The notes below the pieces were generated by a model. That model had not been told where the DNA came from. It worked only from the letters and a program-made list of their open reading frames with translations, and made no database searches. 64,000 bases of DNA, taken from NCBI GenBank assembly GCA_028532985.1, contig JANCIK010000006.1, positions 1,116,001 to 1,180,000 of the forward strand, given 5' to 3'. Origin of the DNA: Stropharia rugosoannulata (lineage: Eukaryota; Basidiomycota; Agaricomycetes; Agaricales; Strophariaceae). The position numbers and the translations under genes are program-made. Of this stretch, positions 37,857 to 50,846 are shown in pieces; within the stretch, counting starts at the first letter, position 1; every line of letters starts with the position of its first letter.

Positions 37857-39189
37857 TTAAAAAGTGAGGCTGCTCTTGAGGATGCCCGACACTCTACTAT
37901 CGAGCTTGGCCAGTTCATCTATCGTCAGATCCTAAAAAAATACAAAGTTCAGTGTCAACCATGTGAAGCGGAAGACCACAAGCGTACCCATAGCTTATTC
38001 TCGACCTTCTGTCCGTCTTCGCTGATCACATAGTCGCTCGGCTCGTTGACCTTGGCGAGCGACACAAACGCACCGCGCAGGTCCTCGTTGCTCTCCTCAG
38101 GCTCGGCCAGGGCGGCCCACACGAGCTGCCGGCTGCCCTGCTCGGCCGTGCGCGCGATAAAGCGCTCCATCAGCCAGTCGATCACTGCGCGCACGCCCGC
38201 AAACTGGCTGCGCAGGTTCGAGAGACAGTACCCCGGGTTCACGCAGTTCACGATGATCTTTTTTCCCGCGAGCCGTACACTCAGCGCGCGCGTGAAGAAT
38301 ACGTTGAGCACTGGTACCGTAACAGAGGTCAGTTACTAGCGCGCCTGGAAGAGCAAGTCCGATACGCACGTTTTGAGTCCTGGTATCGGTTCTCGACGAT
38401 ACTGTTTCAGTTCACCTGTAAGCAATACGACATAGAGAAAATAGCAGTGTTACGTACGGAGTGTAATATTCCTCCGACTTCGCGAATAGGTCAAAGTATT
38501 TGTTGTTTTCATTGAGCACGTCTTCCGTCTTGAGTTGCGTAAAATAATGAACCTCGCTCGCGACGATGACCATGCGGGGCGTCGTGCGATATTTCTCCGC
38601 CGTCTCGAGCATTCTCGGCAAGAGTAGTAGTGAAAGCAACGACGTCGCCAGATGGTTCACTTGGAATCTGGTCGAATGAATCAGTGTCCTATTTATTCAA
38701 CAAATATTCAAGGAAAACTGACGTCGTTTCCCAGCCATCGTTTGTGAGGTGCAGCTTGCCGTCAAAGTTAGGGATGACCGCGGCATTCTGCACCAGAATA
38801 TCCAAGCGGCCGCCTTCCTTCTCATAGCGGTCAGCGAACGACTTGACCGACTCGAAGTTTGCCAGGTCAAGGAGCCAAAGCTCGATATTTTTGTGGCCAG
38901 TCTCCTGCTTAACCTCTACGTTCAATTGATGCAAACGTCAGTATTTTTATTGAAAAGATATGGTATGTGTAGACGTACTCTCAACAGCGGCATCACCACG
39001 CTTCTGGTCTCTGCAGGCGAGGATGATTTTCCCTGCATTCATCTTCGCGAAATGTTTGACGGTCTCATATCCAATGCCGACATTGGCGCCAGTCACAATG
39101 ATCGTCTTCCCCTCGAGATCTTTCTCCAATACTGGAGGCACCCCTCCAAGAAGTTGTCCAAAGAAGAATTGGGCAAATGTTAGCTGCAT
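37857..39189 (-). CDS. Short-chain dehydrogenase/reductase (tandem copy A)
   Basis: A multi-exon SDR of about 320 residues. The NAD(P)-binding motif is TGANVGIG after DLEGKTIIV. The typical ILACRDQKRG, a DLANFESVKSFADR strand and NAAVIPNFDG are present. The catalytic Tyr and Lys appear only after splicing, in ENRYQDSK, with the intron directly after the Lys codon; then LNVFFTRALS and VNCVNPGYC. It resembles the retinol dehydrogenase/WWOX-like SDRs common in mushrooms; substrate unknown. The last exon begins after NKLW and codes DLTIDELAKLDSRVSGIL to the stop at 37857. The ATG at 39189 aligns with the start of copy B; an in-frame ATG at 39237 is an alternative. Confidence 0.9.
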
Positions 39190-39259
39190 AGCGTAGGATT
39201 CAGATGATAAGGGAGGTGGTGGTGGTACGGTATGCATTCCCCGCCCCGAACCACAAAGG

Positions 39260-39267
39260 TTTTATAG
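39260..39267 (-). promoter_or_regulatory. TATA box of SDR copy A
   Basis: CTATAAAA on the minus strand about 75 bp upstream of the ATG at 39189. Position and sequence fit a core promoter. Confidence 0.5.
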
Positions 39268-39649
39268 ACTTCAGACCACTACATTTGGCAGTGGGGACTA
39301 TAGTCCAGATCATTCGTAATTCATCGGCAGCGGGCAACACATATGCACCTGTTGGCTGCCACTTCGCGAGTCGATCTGAATGCCGGTTTGCGTAGGCAAG
39401 GTGTCACACATAAAACAGCGCAAGTGACTAACAAATCCTAATGATTGGCTAACATACTGTAACAATAGAAGTGTGGATCGCTATGATGACATACACGGCT
39501 GACGTACCCAAAGGAGTTCCTGACGGTTACAATGATTCGCAACCGTGCATGCCCGTCATTTGATTCTAAATGTATGCTTGATACCCCGCGTGCGCAGGCG
39601 TACATGTGGGCTTGCCGCGTATGCCTGCCGCAGCCGTGCGCCTCGGAAC
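39268..39649. other. Spacer between the tandem SDR genes
   Basis: Holds the SDR copy A promoter and the 3' UTR of copy B. No gene is seen. Confidence 0.55.
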
Positions 39650-40986
39650 TCAGAACACAGGGACGGCCCGAGGACGCGTCAAGTTCTGTGCCGCCACATC
39701 TGCCACCCTCCCGTCGACATTGACTAATTCATCCACCAAATTATCCTGCATCCACCAATCAGCATGACAAGAATCGCTTATGCTAGCCATGCATGTACGC
39801 ACCCATAGCTGGCTCTGTACCTGCTGTCCTTCAGCGCCAATCACGTAGTCACTGGGCTCAGACACTTTCGCCAATGAAATGTAGGCTCCCCGCAAATCAT
39901 CCGGCTTATCTTCTCCACCCAGGGCTGCCCAGACAATCTGGCGGCTACCTTCTTCAGCGGTACGCGCCAGTGCCTTTTCCATGACCCAATCCATCCATGC
40001 CCGTGCGCCTGTCAAACTTTTCCTCAGGCCTGAATAGCAGTAACCAGGATTAACACAGTTGACGATCACAGGCTTGTCTTGGAGACGGTCATTAAGCGCC
40101 CGCGTGAAAAAGACATTCAGCACTACAAGTTATGGTGCGATAAGGTTCGGTCCGCAAAACTGAGACAAAACGGTAAACGCACGTTTGGAGTCTTCATATC
40201 GTTTATCCAACACTCTACAATGTCGGCAAGTATAATGTTTCAGAAAATTTACAACAATGAATGAGTTGATCAGAAGACGCACTTGGGGATATACTCAGCT
40301 GAGCTTCCAAACATCCGCAAGGGGTTTTCGCTGTTGATCACCTCCTGGTCGATCTGGCGCCACATATGAACTTCGCTTGCTACGATGACCAGCCTGGGAA
40401 CCGTTTGATATTTCTCTGCTGTTTCAAGCATCTTAGGAAGGAGCAGCAAAGCCAGCAGTGATGTTGATAAATTGTTGACTTGGAACCTGAATTATTCCAT
40501 GAGTACATTAAATGTGGAGGTAATTGAAGGGACAAACACCGGTTCCCAGCCATCTCCCGTTGGTTTAAACGTTTGTTCGGGGAGAATGCCTGCATTTTCG
40601 ACTAGGATGTCGAGGCGACCGCATTCGTCATTAACGCGATCAGCGAATCTTTTCACTGAGGCAAAGCTTGCTAGATCAAGTATCCAGAGCTCGATATTCG
40701 AACCACCCATTTCTCCCCAAAGTTCTGTGGATAATCACGCTATCAGTTAGCCTCACATACGATAATTAAGTGGCTCACTCTGAAGAGCCTCTTCCCCACG
40801 TTTCTGATTCCTGCACGCCAGGATCAACCTGCCGGGATTCATACGTGCAAAATGCCTCGCAGTCTCAAAACCGATGCCATTGTTTGCTCCGGTGACTATG
40901 ACAGTCTTGTCCTGGAGGTCGCCTTGAACAACGTCTGGGACCGGGTTCCGCTGCTCATTGATGAATTGGCTGACACTGAATATCAT
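39650..40986 (-). CDS. Short-chain dehydrogenase/reductase (tandem copy B)
   Basis: Paralog of the gene at 37857-39189 in the same orientation. It has TGANNGIG in the cofactor site, ILACRNQKRGEEALQ, LDLASFASVKRFADR, the spliced catalytic segment KRYEDSK before LNVFFTRALN, and VNCVNPGYCYSG. The start at 40986 begins MIFSVSQF. The final exon differs from copy A: after SQLW it codes DNLVDELVNVDGRVADVAAQ and a longer, Pro/Arg-containing end. The catalytic residues are intact, so both copies look functional. Confidence 0.9.
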
Positions 40987-41784
40987 GTTGTAGGAGGTGC
41001 GCACTGGGATTGTAGTTAAGTGCTCAGGCAGACGTTCTGCGCCAGTATTTACCTATTCCTACTAAGACTTGTGTTAGACAACCTGCCACTAACTAGGCTA
41101 TTAATAGTTCAACCGCAGGACATTCCCTCTCTCAGATCATCTCTGCAGCAGCATTGCCCTATTTCTGCCAAAATTCAAATTTGTCGTTTACCAGATATTA
41201 AATCTTATAGTGGTAAATTGCACTGCACGCACTGTGTTCCAGGCTCGGTCTCACTAAACGACGTGAATTACTTGATATATTGGCAAGACATAACGGTGAA
41301 AGCGTCTAGTACTATGATAGCGGTAGTTTCTTCAGGCACTCAAGAAGTACAGTCACTGAGACCATCCAAATGCATATTTTCAGTTTTTTTTTTTAAAAAA
41401 AAAATCTGTTCATAGCTGGTGCCTACGCTGGACAAGGCGCCGTCGTCTTGCATGGGCGCCTAATGTTAATGAATACCATATTTGGCATGTGTGTACGTGA
41501 TGTTAAGCGTCATAAGTGTAAATTCAAGAATATGTTTTTCGTCATTCAGAAAGACGCCCTCGGCCGCGCAAACGAGTAGCGGAAGAGCTCAAAACTTTAA
41601 TGACAATGTCTGTCTTGATTTCATTAGGTTGGCCTTCAATAACCCCGCGATTCACTCAAAAATATCAACCCTCACGATATGAATTATGCAATCAGACACG
41701 CCTTTACGGCCGAGTAGGGCACTGCGCCTCCATTTATTTTAGGTTTCAAAAACCTTTAACAATGTTGATTGAGGATCTCAAAAA
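40987..41784. other. Intergenic, 0.8 kb
   Basis: No gene is seen. At 41384-41404 there is a T11-A10 tract, a perfect small palindrome that could act as a nucleosome-free or termination signal. Confidence 0.5.
41384..41404. repeat. T11-A10 palindromic tract
   Basis: Eleven T followed directly by ten A in the spacer upstream of SDR copy B and downstream of the Nop8-like gene. Confidence 0.9.
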
Positions 41785-43805
41785 TCAGACCTCGTCTCCT
41801 TCGACGCCTCCCCGTTTCCTGCGATTCACCTTGCCAGCCTCTCTACTCCTCCTCTTCCAGTCCCTCGTCAAATCACCTTTGCTCTCCTCCCACCGCTTTC
41901 GGATATCTTCTTCGGTACCTGTGCGGTAGAAGCCTACAGCAGGATCGCGCCAGTTCCATCCGTTGTCCTTGGCAAGATCGTACACATCCCGTTGGCGAGC
42001 ACGAGTAAAACTTCCACCCACTCGAGGTAGAGGAAAGAATAGTGCCTGCTTGGGGTCGAGCACGAGGGGTGCCTGTGAGGGATGCGTTTGGAGAGTTACG
42101 GGGGCGGGCAGGGGGACGCTTTGAAGGGGTTCAGATGTCTGTTGGCTGGCCTCCGCAGTTGCCAAAGGATCATCATCCAGATCAATATCGAGGTCGAGGT
42201 GGCCGAGAAGCGAGAATTGAACTATAATTTTTTGCAAAGAAAATAAATGAATTGATGAGAAGGTGTACGCTCCGAAAAAAGCAGGTGGAGATTACCGTCT
42301 TCCTCTCTCGGAGCAAACAAATCTTTCAGAGTCTTCGGCTGCGCTTCTTTCACAGGATTTGAGGCTGGTGTAAACAGTTGATCAACATCCATTTGTTCAG
42401 ATTCTTCGTCACTTTCATCAGTAGGAGAAGTGACAGTGAAAAATTTCACGGGTGCATTTTTGGCAACAATTTCAAACGCGATCTGTTCATCGTCCAGTAG
42501 ACGGTCGCCTTTAACGAGCTCGGAGACATCAATATCAGAATCGATGTCTTCTTTGCCAACCCAGTCGTCGGCGTCTTCTCCGAATAAGGAGTTGAGAAGA
42601 TTGAGGGATTGCGCCTTTTCGCGCTCAACATCAACGTCCACGCTGGAATTAGTAGGGGGTATTGTTTTGATAATGGTATCTGTAGGAGGTGGGGAGATAG
42701 AGACGTTACGCTCCCCCGGAGAAGTATGGGTTTCAGAAGCTAAGGATCGAGATGCAGGAGGGGAGGGAGACCGTGGAGTTTCGGCGGGATGGGAAAGGGT
42801 AACAGCTTCAAGAGAGTCTAGACGGACACCTTCCGATGCAATGGTCGGTAACGGGCTGTCTTCATCGGCGACTAGCATAGATTGGACGGACTTCGCCTTG
42901 GTCCCGGAAACTTCAGATTTTTTGGGAGAGGGCCTTTCGCCGTCAGAGCTTTCACTGTCGTCACTATCTCCAGTTACTTCATCTATACGCCGATCTTGGT
43001 AACGTTCCGGTCTGGTGGTGGGCATTGGAACTTCTATATCCAAAAACATCCCCTTCAAATGAGTACTTCCATACTTTGGCATATCTATCACTTTTCTCCT
43101 TGCCCGTGTGTCAGGATCTTTGACGCGTTTTTTCTTTTTCTTCTTCTCCGTCGCAGGTGCAACTTTACTCACGTCCGAGAATTTAACGACGCCGGGCTTC
43201 GTTTTCGGCTTATCTTCACTAATATCAGGAAGGGGATGTTCAGGGCGCATTTTTACTGGTTTCGTTATTCGTCCTAGAGAGGAAACTTTCCATCCGGGGC
43301 GTGTCGCAGCGTTTTCCGGGGTGACAAGAGACATATCTTCAGCCTCCATGCCACCAAAACGCTTTCTCTTCTTCTTGGGAGGCTCTTCAGCAGCTTGCTT
43401 ATTCTCAAGCGCTATTCTTAAGGAAGTTAGAATTTAGAGCATGTTTCCCTCAAGCACGTTTTCCGCCATACCTTTCTTTAAAATCGGGCTTCGCTTCTCC
43501 AAAGCGTAACTTGGCGCCCTTCCACGTTGATCCACTGAGTAGGTTCATACCTTTGTATAGCTCTGAGTCAGTTTATATGGATCCCATAAATGGTGGTTAT
43601 AATGCATACATTTCGCCAGCTTCCCTACGGTTGTATCGAGTGTAACATATCCAAAATTCCTTGGGTTGCCTACACCGTCTAAGAGACCAAATCCATCGGC
43701 AGCCTTGACCGTTCCAAACGATGTTAGCCTACGGGAGAGGTCGTCTACCGATATCGATGGAGTGAGTCCAGAGATAATGAGGCGTTTTGTTATCGGTTCG
43801 TCCAT
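41785..43805 (-). CDS. NOP8: Nop8-like 60S ribosome biogenesis factor (NOL8 family)
   Basis: Starts at 43805 with an RRM-like domain: TKRLIISGLTPSISVDDLSR, GTVKAADGFGLLDGVGNPRN and FGYVTLDTTVGKLAKCMN. The Cys codon is split by the first intron. It continues LLSGSTWKGAKLRFGEAKPD, then a basic PPKKKRKRF signal, AEDMSLVTPENAATRPGWKV and GSTHLKGMFLD. A long acidic Ser/Asp-rich middle follows. The C-terminus is FSLLGHLDLDIDLDD and GTEEDIRKRWEESKGDLTRD, ending with a basic RRKRGG tail. Nop8 binds pre-60S particles in the nucleolus. Four or so exons are implied. It is divergent from the nucleoporin gene, with about 185 bp between starts. Confidence 0.88.
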
Positions 43806-43989
43806 TTAGCACTAGTCGTAAGAGACTCGAAAACGGCCTGCGAACATGGAACGCGTCTGGTGGCTGTGCTTGTTAGGCCGTGAAGCGTTAACCAAACATC
43901 CACCCGCTTTTCTGGTTGACTGCTTGTTCGCGCCACGGAGGGCGCCAGTGGCACCTATCCGTTCTCACTTGATTAATCGTTAATCTATC
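43806..43989. promoter_or_regulatory. Shared divergent promoter of NOP8 and NUP35 genes
   Basis: The ATG codons at 43805 (minus) and 43990 (plus) point away from each other over 184 bp. No TATA box is obvious. Confidence 0.55.
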
Positions 43990-45329
43990 ATGCAGCACTC
44001 GTCATTCACAGTGGCAGGAATGTCCTCCTCTACTTCCTCCCACAACAGTCCAAATCTGAATGCTTGGGGAAGTACGAGCACCAGTGGACCATTGGCGTCC
44101 TCGTTCAGTGACTCCCTTTCGCAGTCGAGGAGTCATTATCAATCAGGATACCTAATGGTGCATGACACTCTGAGAGAAATTCGTACTAAACTAATCTTCA
44201 TCTATCCAGTCCACGGCTCAGAATAGCGTACGTATTCCCCACATCAGAGTGTAGTATTTGACAGTTGATTACAACCACTGTAGAATGTCCCACAAGGAAA
44301 GCAACGCGTAGACGAAGCTCCAGTTGTTCAAACGAAAGCTAAAATGAATCAAATACTGGCAAGAGGTGGTTCTACGGACTTTGGAATGGACTCCATGTTC
44401 CAGAGCAGCAGGTGGTCAAACCCCTCTTAAGACCTTACTGCTGTCATGCTGATTGCTCAAGTACAGACAGCGTCAAACTTTAGCAGACGAAGACGCCCCG
44501 CCTACAAGTTCGGTTAACGACATCCCCAACGAAATCAATGCGGAACCAAGTCCGGCACGATTTAACTCAAGAGTAAGTTGTACAAGTTCAAGGTCACTAG
44601 GTGCTAATTCTGTCATTCAGAAACCTGCTCTTGAACAATCTTCCTTTTCCTCCTCGCGCCATACTACGACCCTTACATTCCCTCCAAACCAGGATAGACA
44701 GCCTGTTTATATCATCGTTTTTGGTTATCCTGAAGATAAATGCAGCGTTGCTCAAGAATTTTTTACGTCGCTTGGTAACTCTACAGAACCAGAAAATGTT
44801 CCCGATGTTGTCAATTGCTTCAAGATTGGCTACTACGACCCCGGTGATGCAGCAAGGGCAGTGCGCCGAAACGGAGATGTTATTGCAGGCAGCTGGATGA
44901 TTGGTGTAAAATTAGCGGTGCGCCAATTATCATTCATAGGCTACAAACCCTATCTTATGTCTTGCATCCTAGGATTCCTCGCAGTTGGAAAATGTCCAGG
45001 CTGGCGCGCGCTCTTCGTTTGCTCAGGCCACTAATCCGTCCTCTAACCAGTCTAACACCACGGGTAATGCAATGGCCGTGGATGAGCCATTCCCACCTTT
45101 CCATTCTGGAATAAATACCCCAAGTGTTGGCACACCTATCAAGCTCGCACCGTCTATGTCTGCTTTCCGAAGGGCACCTGGCCTTCCAGCATCGGTGTCC
45201 AAGCCTGCTACTCCCCAACAGTCGACATGGGGAGTGATGCCTATATCATCACCCGCTACTGTGACCGGTCAACAGTCAGCAAGTAAAGGTGTGATGGGTC
45301 AGGTAACCGATCTCATCTTTGGGTGGTGA
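43990..45329 (+). CDS. NUP35: Nucleoporin of the Nup35/Nup53 family (MPPN/RRM domain)
   Basis: A multi-exon gene. The N-terminus is Ser/Thr/Asn-rich (SSSTSSHNSPNLNAWGST). A central RRM_NUP35 domain reads YIIVFGYPEDKCSVAQEFF, then VVNCFKIGYYDPGDAARAVR and GSWMIGVKLA. A Ser/Pro-rich segment follows, and the extreme C-terminus is GQVTDLIFGW, the membrane-binding amphipathic helix found at the end of Nup53/Nup35 proteins. The product sits in the inner ring of the nuclear pore and contacts Nup155 and Nup93 homologues. Introns follow donors near 44157, 44410, 44573 and 44915; the short exon around 44283-44410 is inferred. Confidence 0.85.
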
Positions 45330-48210
<2,881 letters not shown>

Positions 48211-49178
48211 CTGAATTTTCAAACTGTATGCGTAACCGGTTACGGGGAAGGAGCAAATGGAGGCGTATGCGAACGAATCGGAGCAGCCTGGTCTGAATTC
48301 TGATGCAGGAGGACAGTGCTTATTGATTCCCTATGGGGACACTGGGAATGGCAGAATATTTGAAGTCATCTAACAAAACGTTAAGGGGTATTTGCTATAA
48401 CACTGCCGTGCAGCTGTTACAGATATGTATATTCTGTGGTGTTACTAATACATAACAATAATTACCTTCGGAAATCGGTAACTACGACTCTACGTGTTCA
48501 GGTGTTGAGGCGTCCTGTAAAAGAATGCTACTTGGACGACAAATGAACTGATGCGACAGCTACGTGTATCGGACATATGTCTTGTAGAATGCTGAGGAGA
48601 AAGCATCATTGCCTTCATAGTGGCTCTAGTACTCTCTTCGAAAGTTTTTTGACAGCGTCTTTATATAGACTGCAGTCTGCATGATTCAGTCATCATTCAG
48701 ACGACTTCTTCCAATCGATTATCATCCCAGAAAGTACTCGACTCAAGATCACTGTCCGTCTTTCGAAGCAGGACACCATTCAGCACACTATCATGTACTT
48801 CACTTGGAGAACTTCCTAGTAATATCTTATTCATTTTCGCTATTGCCAACATGAACGATGCGAAAGCCACTGGATTCGTCTCGATTTTCAAATTTGGCCC
48901 GAGGTGGTTTTGTGTCGCAGCGGATTTATGGGAAAATACTAGAGTCGCCTCAAATGCATGTACTCAGTGTACATTGCCGTGATAAGACTTCAATTGCCTT
49001 CGCACAATCAATTTACTTACTTGCCCGGATTGTGTCTGGAATTAGAATATTCGATAGGCGCCGGCAGACGGAAGATGACGGGCCGGGAACCGGACTTTCT
49101 CACGTAATTCAGCTTGAAATTTATTGGCTCTTACTATCATCATCGCACTCAACACGCTGCCTATTCGCATTGACCAGT
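48211..49178. other. Intergenic, about 1 kb
   Basis: No intact gene. A minus-strand frame at 48697-48891 ends DLESSTFWDDNRLEEVV, similar in style to the C-termini of the two F-box proteins, and may be an F-box relic. Confidence 0.4.
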
Positions 49179-50846
49179 ATGGAGGACACGACATTGAATC
49201 CAACCCTTAACCAGGATGATTCTTACGAAGCGCTCGAGAAACAAGCCCACTTTCACGAGATTCAGATGTCCATTGCATTCCAGCAACATCGATTGTCAGC
49301 AGTGAAATCCAAGATGAATCTTTTTTCACCTGCGGTCAAACTTCCTCCTGAAATTATGTCTCTCGTTTTCTCTTTCGTTAAGGAGAAACAATTCTCAAAA
49401 CCATATGAATTGCCGCGCTGGGTGAGCGCAACCACTCACGTTTGCAGACGGTGGAGAGAGATAGCCATAAACTCAGCGGAACTGTGGTGTGACCCTCCTA
49501 TACTGAACGGTCAAGGCATGGCAGAAGTGCTCGCAAGATCGAAGGTGCTTGACCTCGATATCGATATCGTTGATAAGGACTGTGAATACATGCGCCCGAT
49601 GACCGAAGAACTATCTCGCCATGCTCCGCGTATCAAACGATTGACGGTCAATTTTTTGACAGACAGGATCAGCAACATACTCAATATGCTGACTGTTCGA
49701 AATTGGAAGTTGCACTCGCTTTTCCTGACTGGATCCTTCTTTACCGAGGACGAGCTTATACATGTCCCAGATGACTTGCTGAAAGATACTCAAGAACTTC
49801 GTCATTTACGTTTGTCGCGCTGTGGATTCGACTGGAGTTTGCTTCGCCATCCCCATCTCGTCAAGCTACACCTGGGGCCATTCAAAGAGAATAATCGACC
49901 AGACTTTCTTGTATTTATCGCCGCAATTAGAGGAATGCCTTTGCTTGAATCATTGGAGCTATATAATTCGTTTCACGCCCCCGTTGATCCACTTCCTGAA
50001 CCCGTTCATTTACCGAGGCTGAAGACCCTTCGTACGCTCTGTGGTATAAGTGATGGAGACGCCCTTTTCCATTCATTGGTCCTTCCCGCAAGCACTCAAA
50101 TCAAGATCATTGTCCACGTTCAACGGGGCGAAAACCGAGACATCACATCATTCATACGAAATGCGGTTCTATCACGTCCAGCAGTCTCTAAGGCTGTAAT
50201 TTATCGGTCATTATCGATAATAGAACAATTGTCGCACAATTGCCGATTCGAACTGTCCTCGTTCACCGACCACCTCAGCAATGGAACCACTGGACTTGCC
50301 TGGAATGTCGACAGGAAGAGCCAGTTTTCTCTCACCTTCACTTGGGCTAATACATCGACTTCCAACTTCACTGCTGGTGTTCGTGTTGCCCTATCGGCCC
50401 TTCTTGACGGCGGTATCCGTTTCGACGCACTCAGCCACATCTATATGGAGAGCTACCTACGGAATGTGAGCATACATCGGCGCCTGTTGCGCGACACGAT
50501 TGGGAAACTTCCCGCTGTGTCATTTATCCTAACTACGGGAGGGATGAACACTCCTCTTATAAGGGCGCTACGATCTGTTGGAGCAGACCCCGAAACACTG
50601 AAACTGCACTACTTCCCAAATCTTACAGATATTGCTTTACTTCGCAGGGGACTCACCTACAGGAACGTTGAAGGCGTGTGCGAATTCAATTGCGACATTC
50701 TGGAAAAAAGTCTTATCCGGCGCAGAAAATGCAAAGCTGCGATTAACAATCTCCTGCTGGGAAGAGAATTAGACGGCAAGGATCAATTTACGGATGCACA
50801 CCTCGCTAAGCTACGGGGAGCCGTTGAGGATGTTGTTCTCCTATGA
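49179..50846 (+). CDS. F-box-like protein with leucine-rich C-terminus (copy 2)
   Basis: Single exon. I use the ATG at 49179, giving 555 residues (MEDTTLNPTLNQDD). The frame is open for another 107 codons upstream, but that part does not resemble the paralog. A short heptad-like helix (residues 18-45) precedes the F-box-like segment KLPPEIMSLVFSFV (from residue 54), then HVCRRWREIAINSAELWCDP and EVLARSK. Leucine-rich stretches such as ELRHLRLSRCGF and HLVKLHLGPF follow. The best relative in the window is the gene at 6652-8262. Role as an SCF substrate adaptor is inferred from the family. Confidence 0.87.
   Translation: MEDTTLNPTLNQDDSYEALEKQAHFHEIQMSIAFQQHRLSAVKSKMNLFSPAVKLPPEIMSLVFSFVKEKQFSKPYELPRWVSATTHVCRRWREIAINSAELWCDPPILNGQGMAEVLARSKVLDLDIDIVDKDCEYMRPMTEELSRHAPRIKRLTVNFLTDRISNILNMLTVRNWKLHSLFLTGSFFTEDELIHVPDDLLKDTQELRHLRLSRCGFDWSLLRHPHLVKLHLGPFKENNRPDFLVFIAAIRGMPLLESLELYNSFHAPVDPLPEPVHLPRLKTLRTLCGISDGDALFHSLVLPASTQIKIIVHVQRGENRDITSFIRNAVLSRPAVSKAVIYRSLSIIEQLSHNCRFELSSFTDHLSNGTTGLAWNVDRKSQFSLTFTWANTSTSNFTAGVRVALSALLDGGIRFDALSHIYMESYLRNVSIHRRLLRDTIGKLPAVSFILTTGGMNTPLIRALRSVGADPETLKLHYFPNLTDIALLRRGLTYRNVEGVCEFNCDILEKSLIRRRKCKAAINNLLLGRELDGKDQFTDAHLAKLRGAVEDVVLL

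Noticed and set aside
48858..49178. 107-codon upstream extension of F-box copy 2
   Set aside because: Open by chance. It does not align with copy 1, whereas the ATG at 49179 gives a protein of matching layout.
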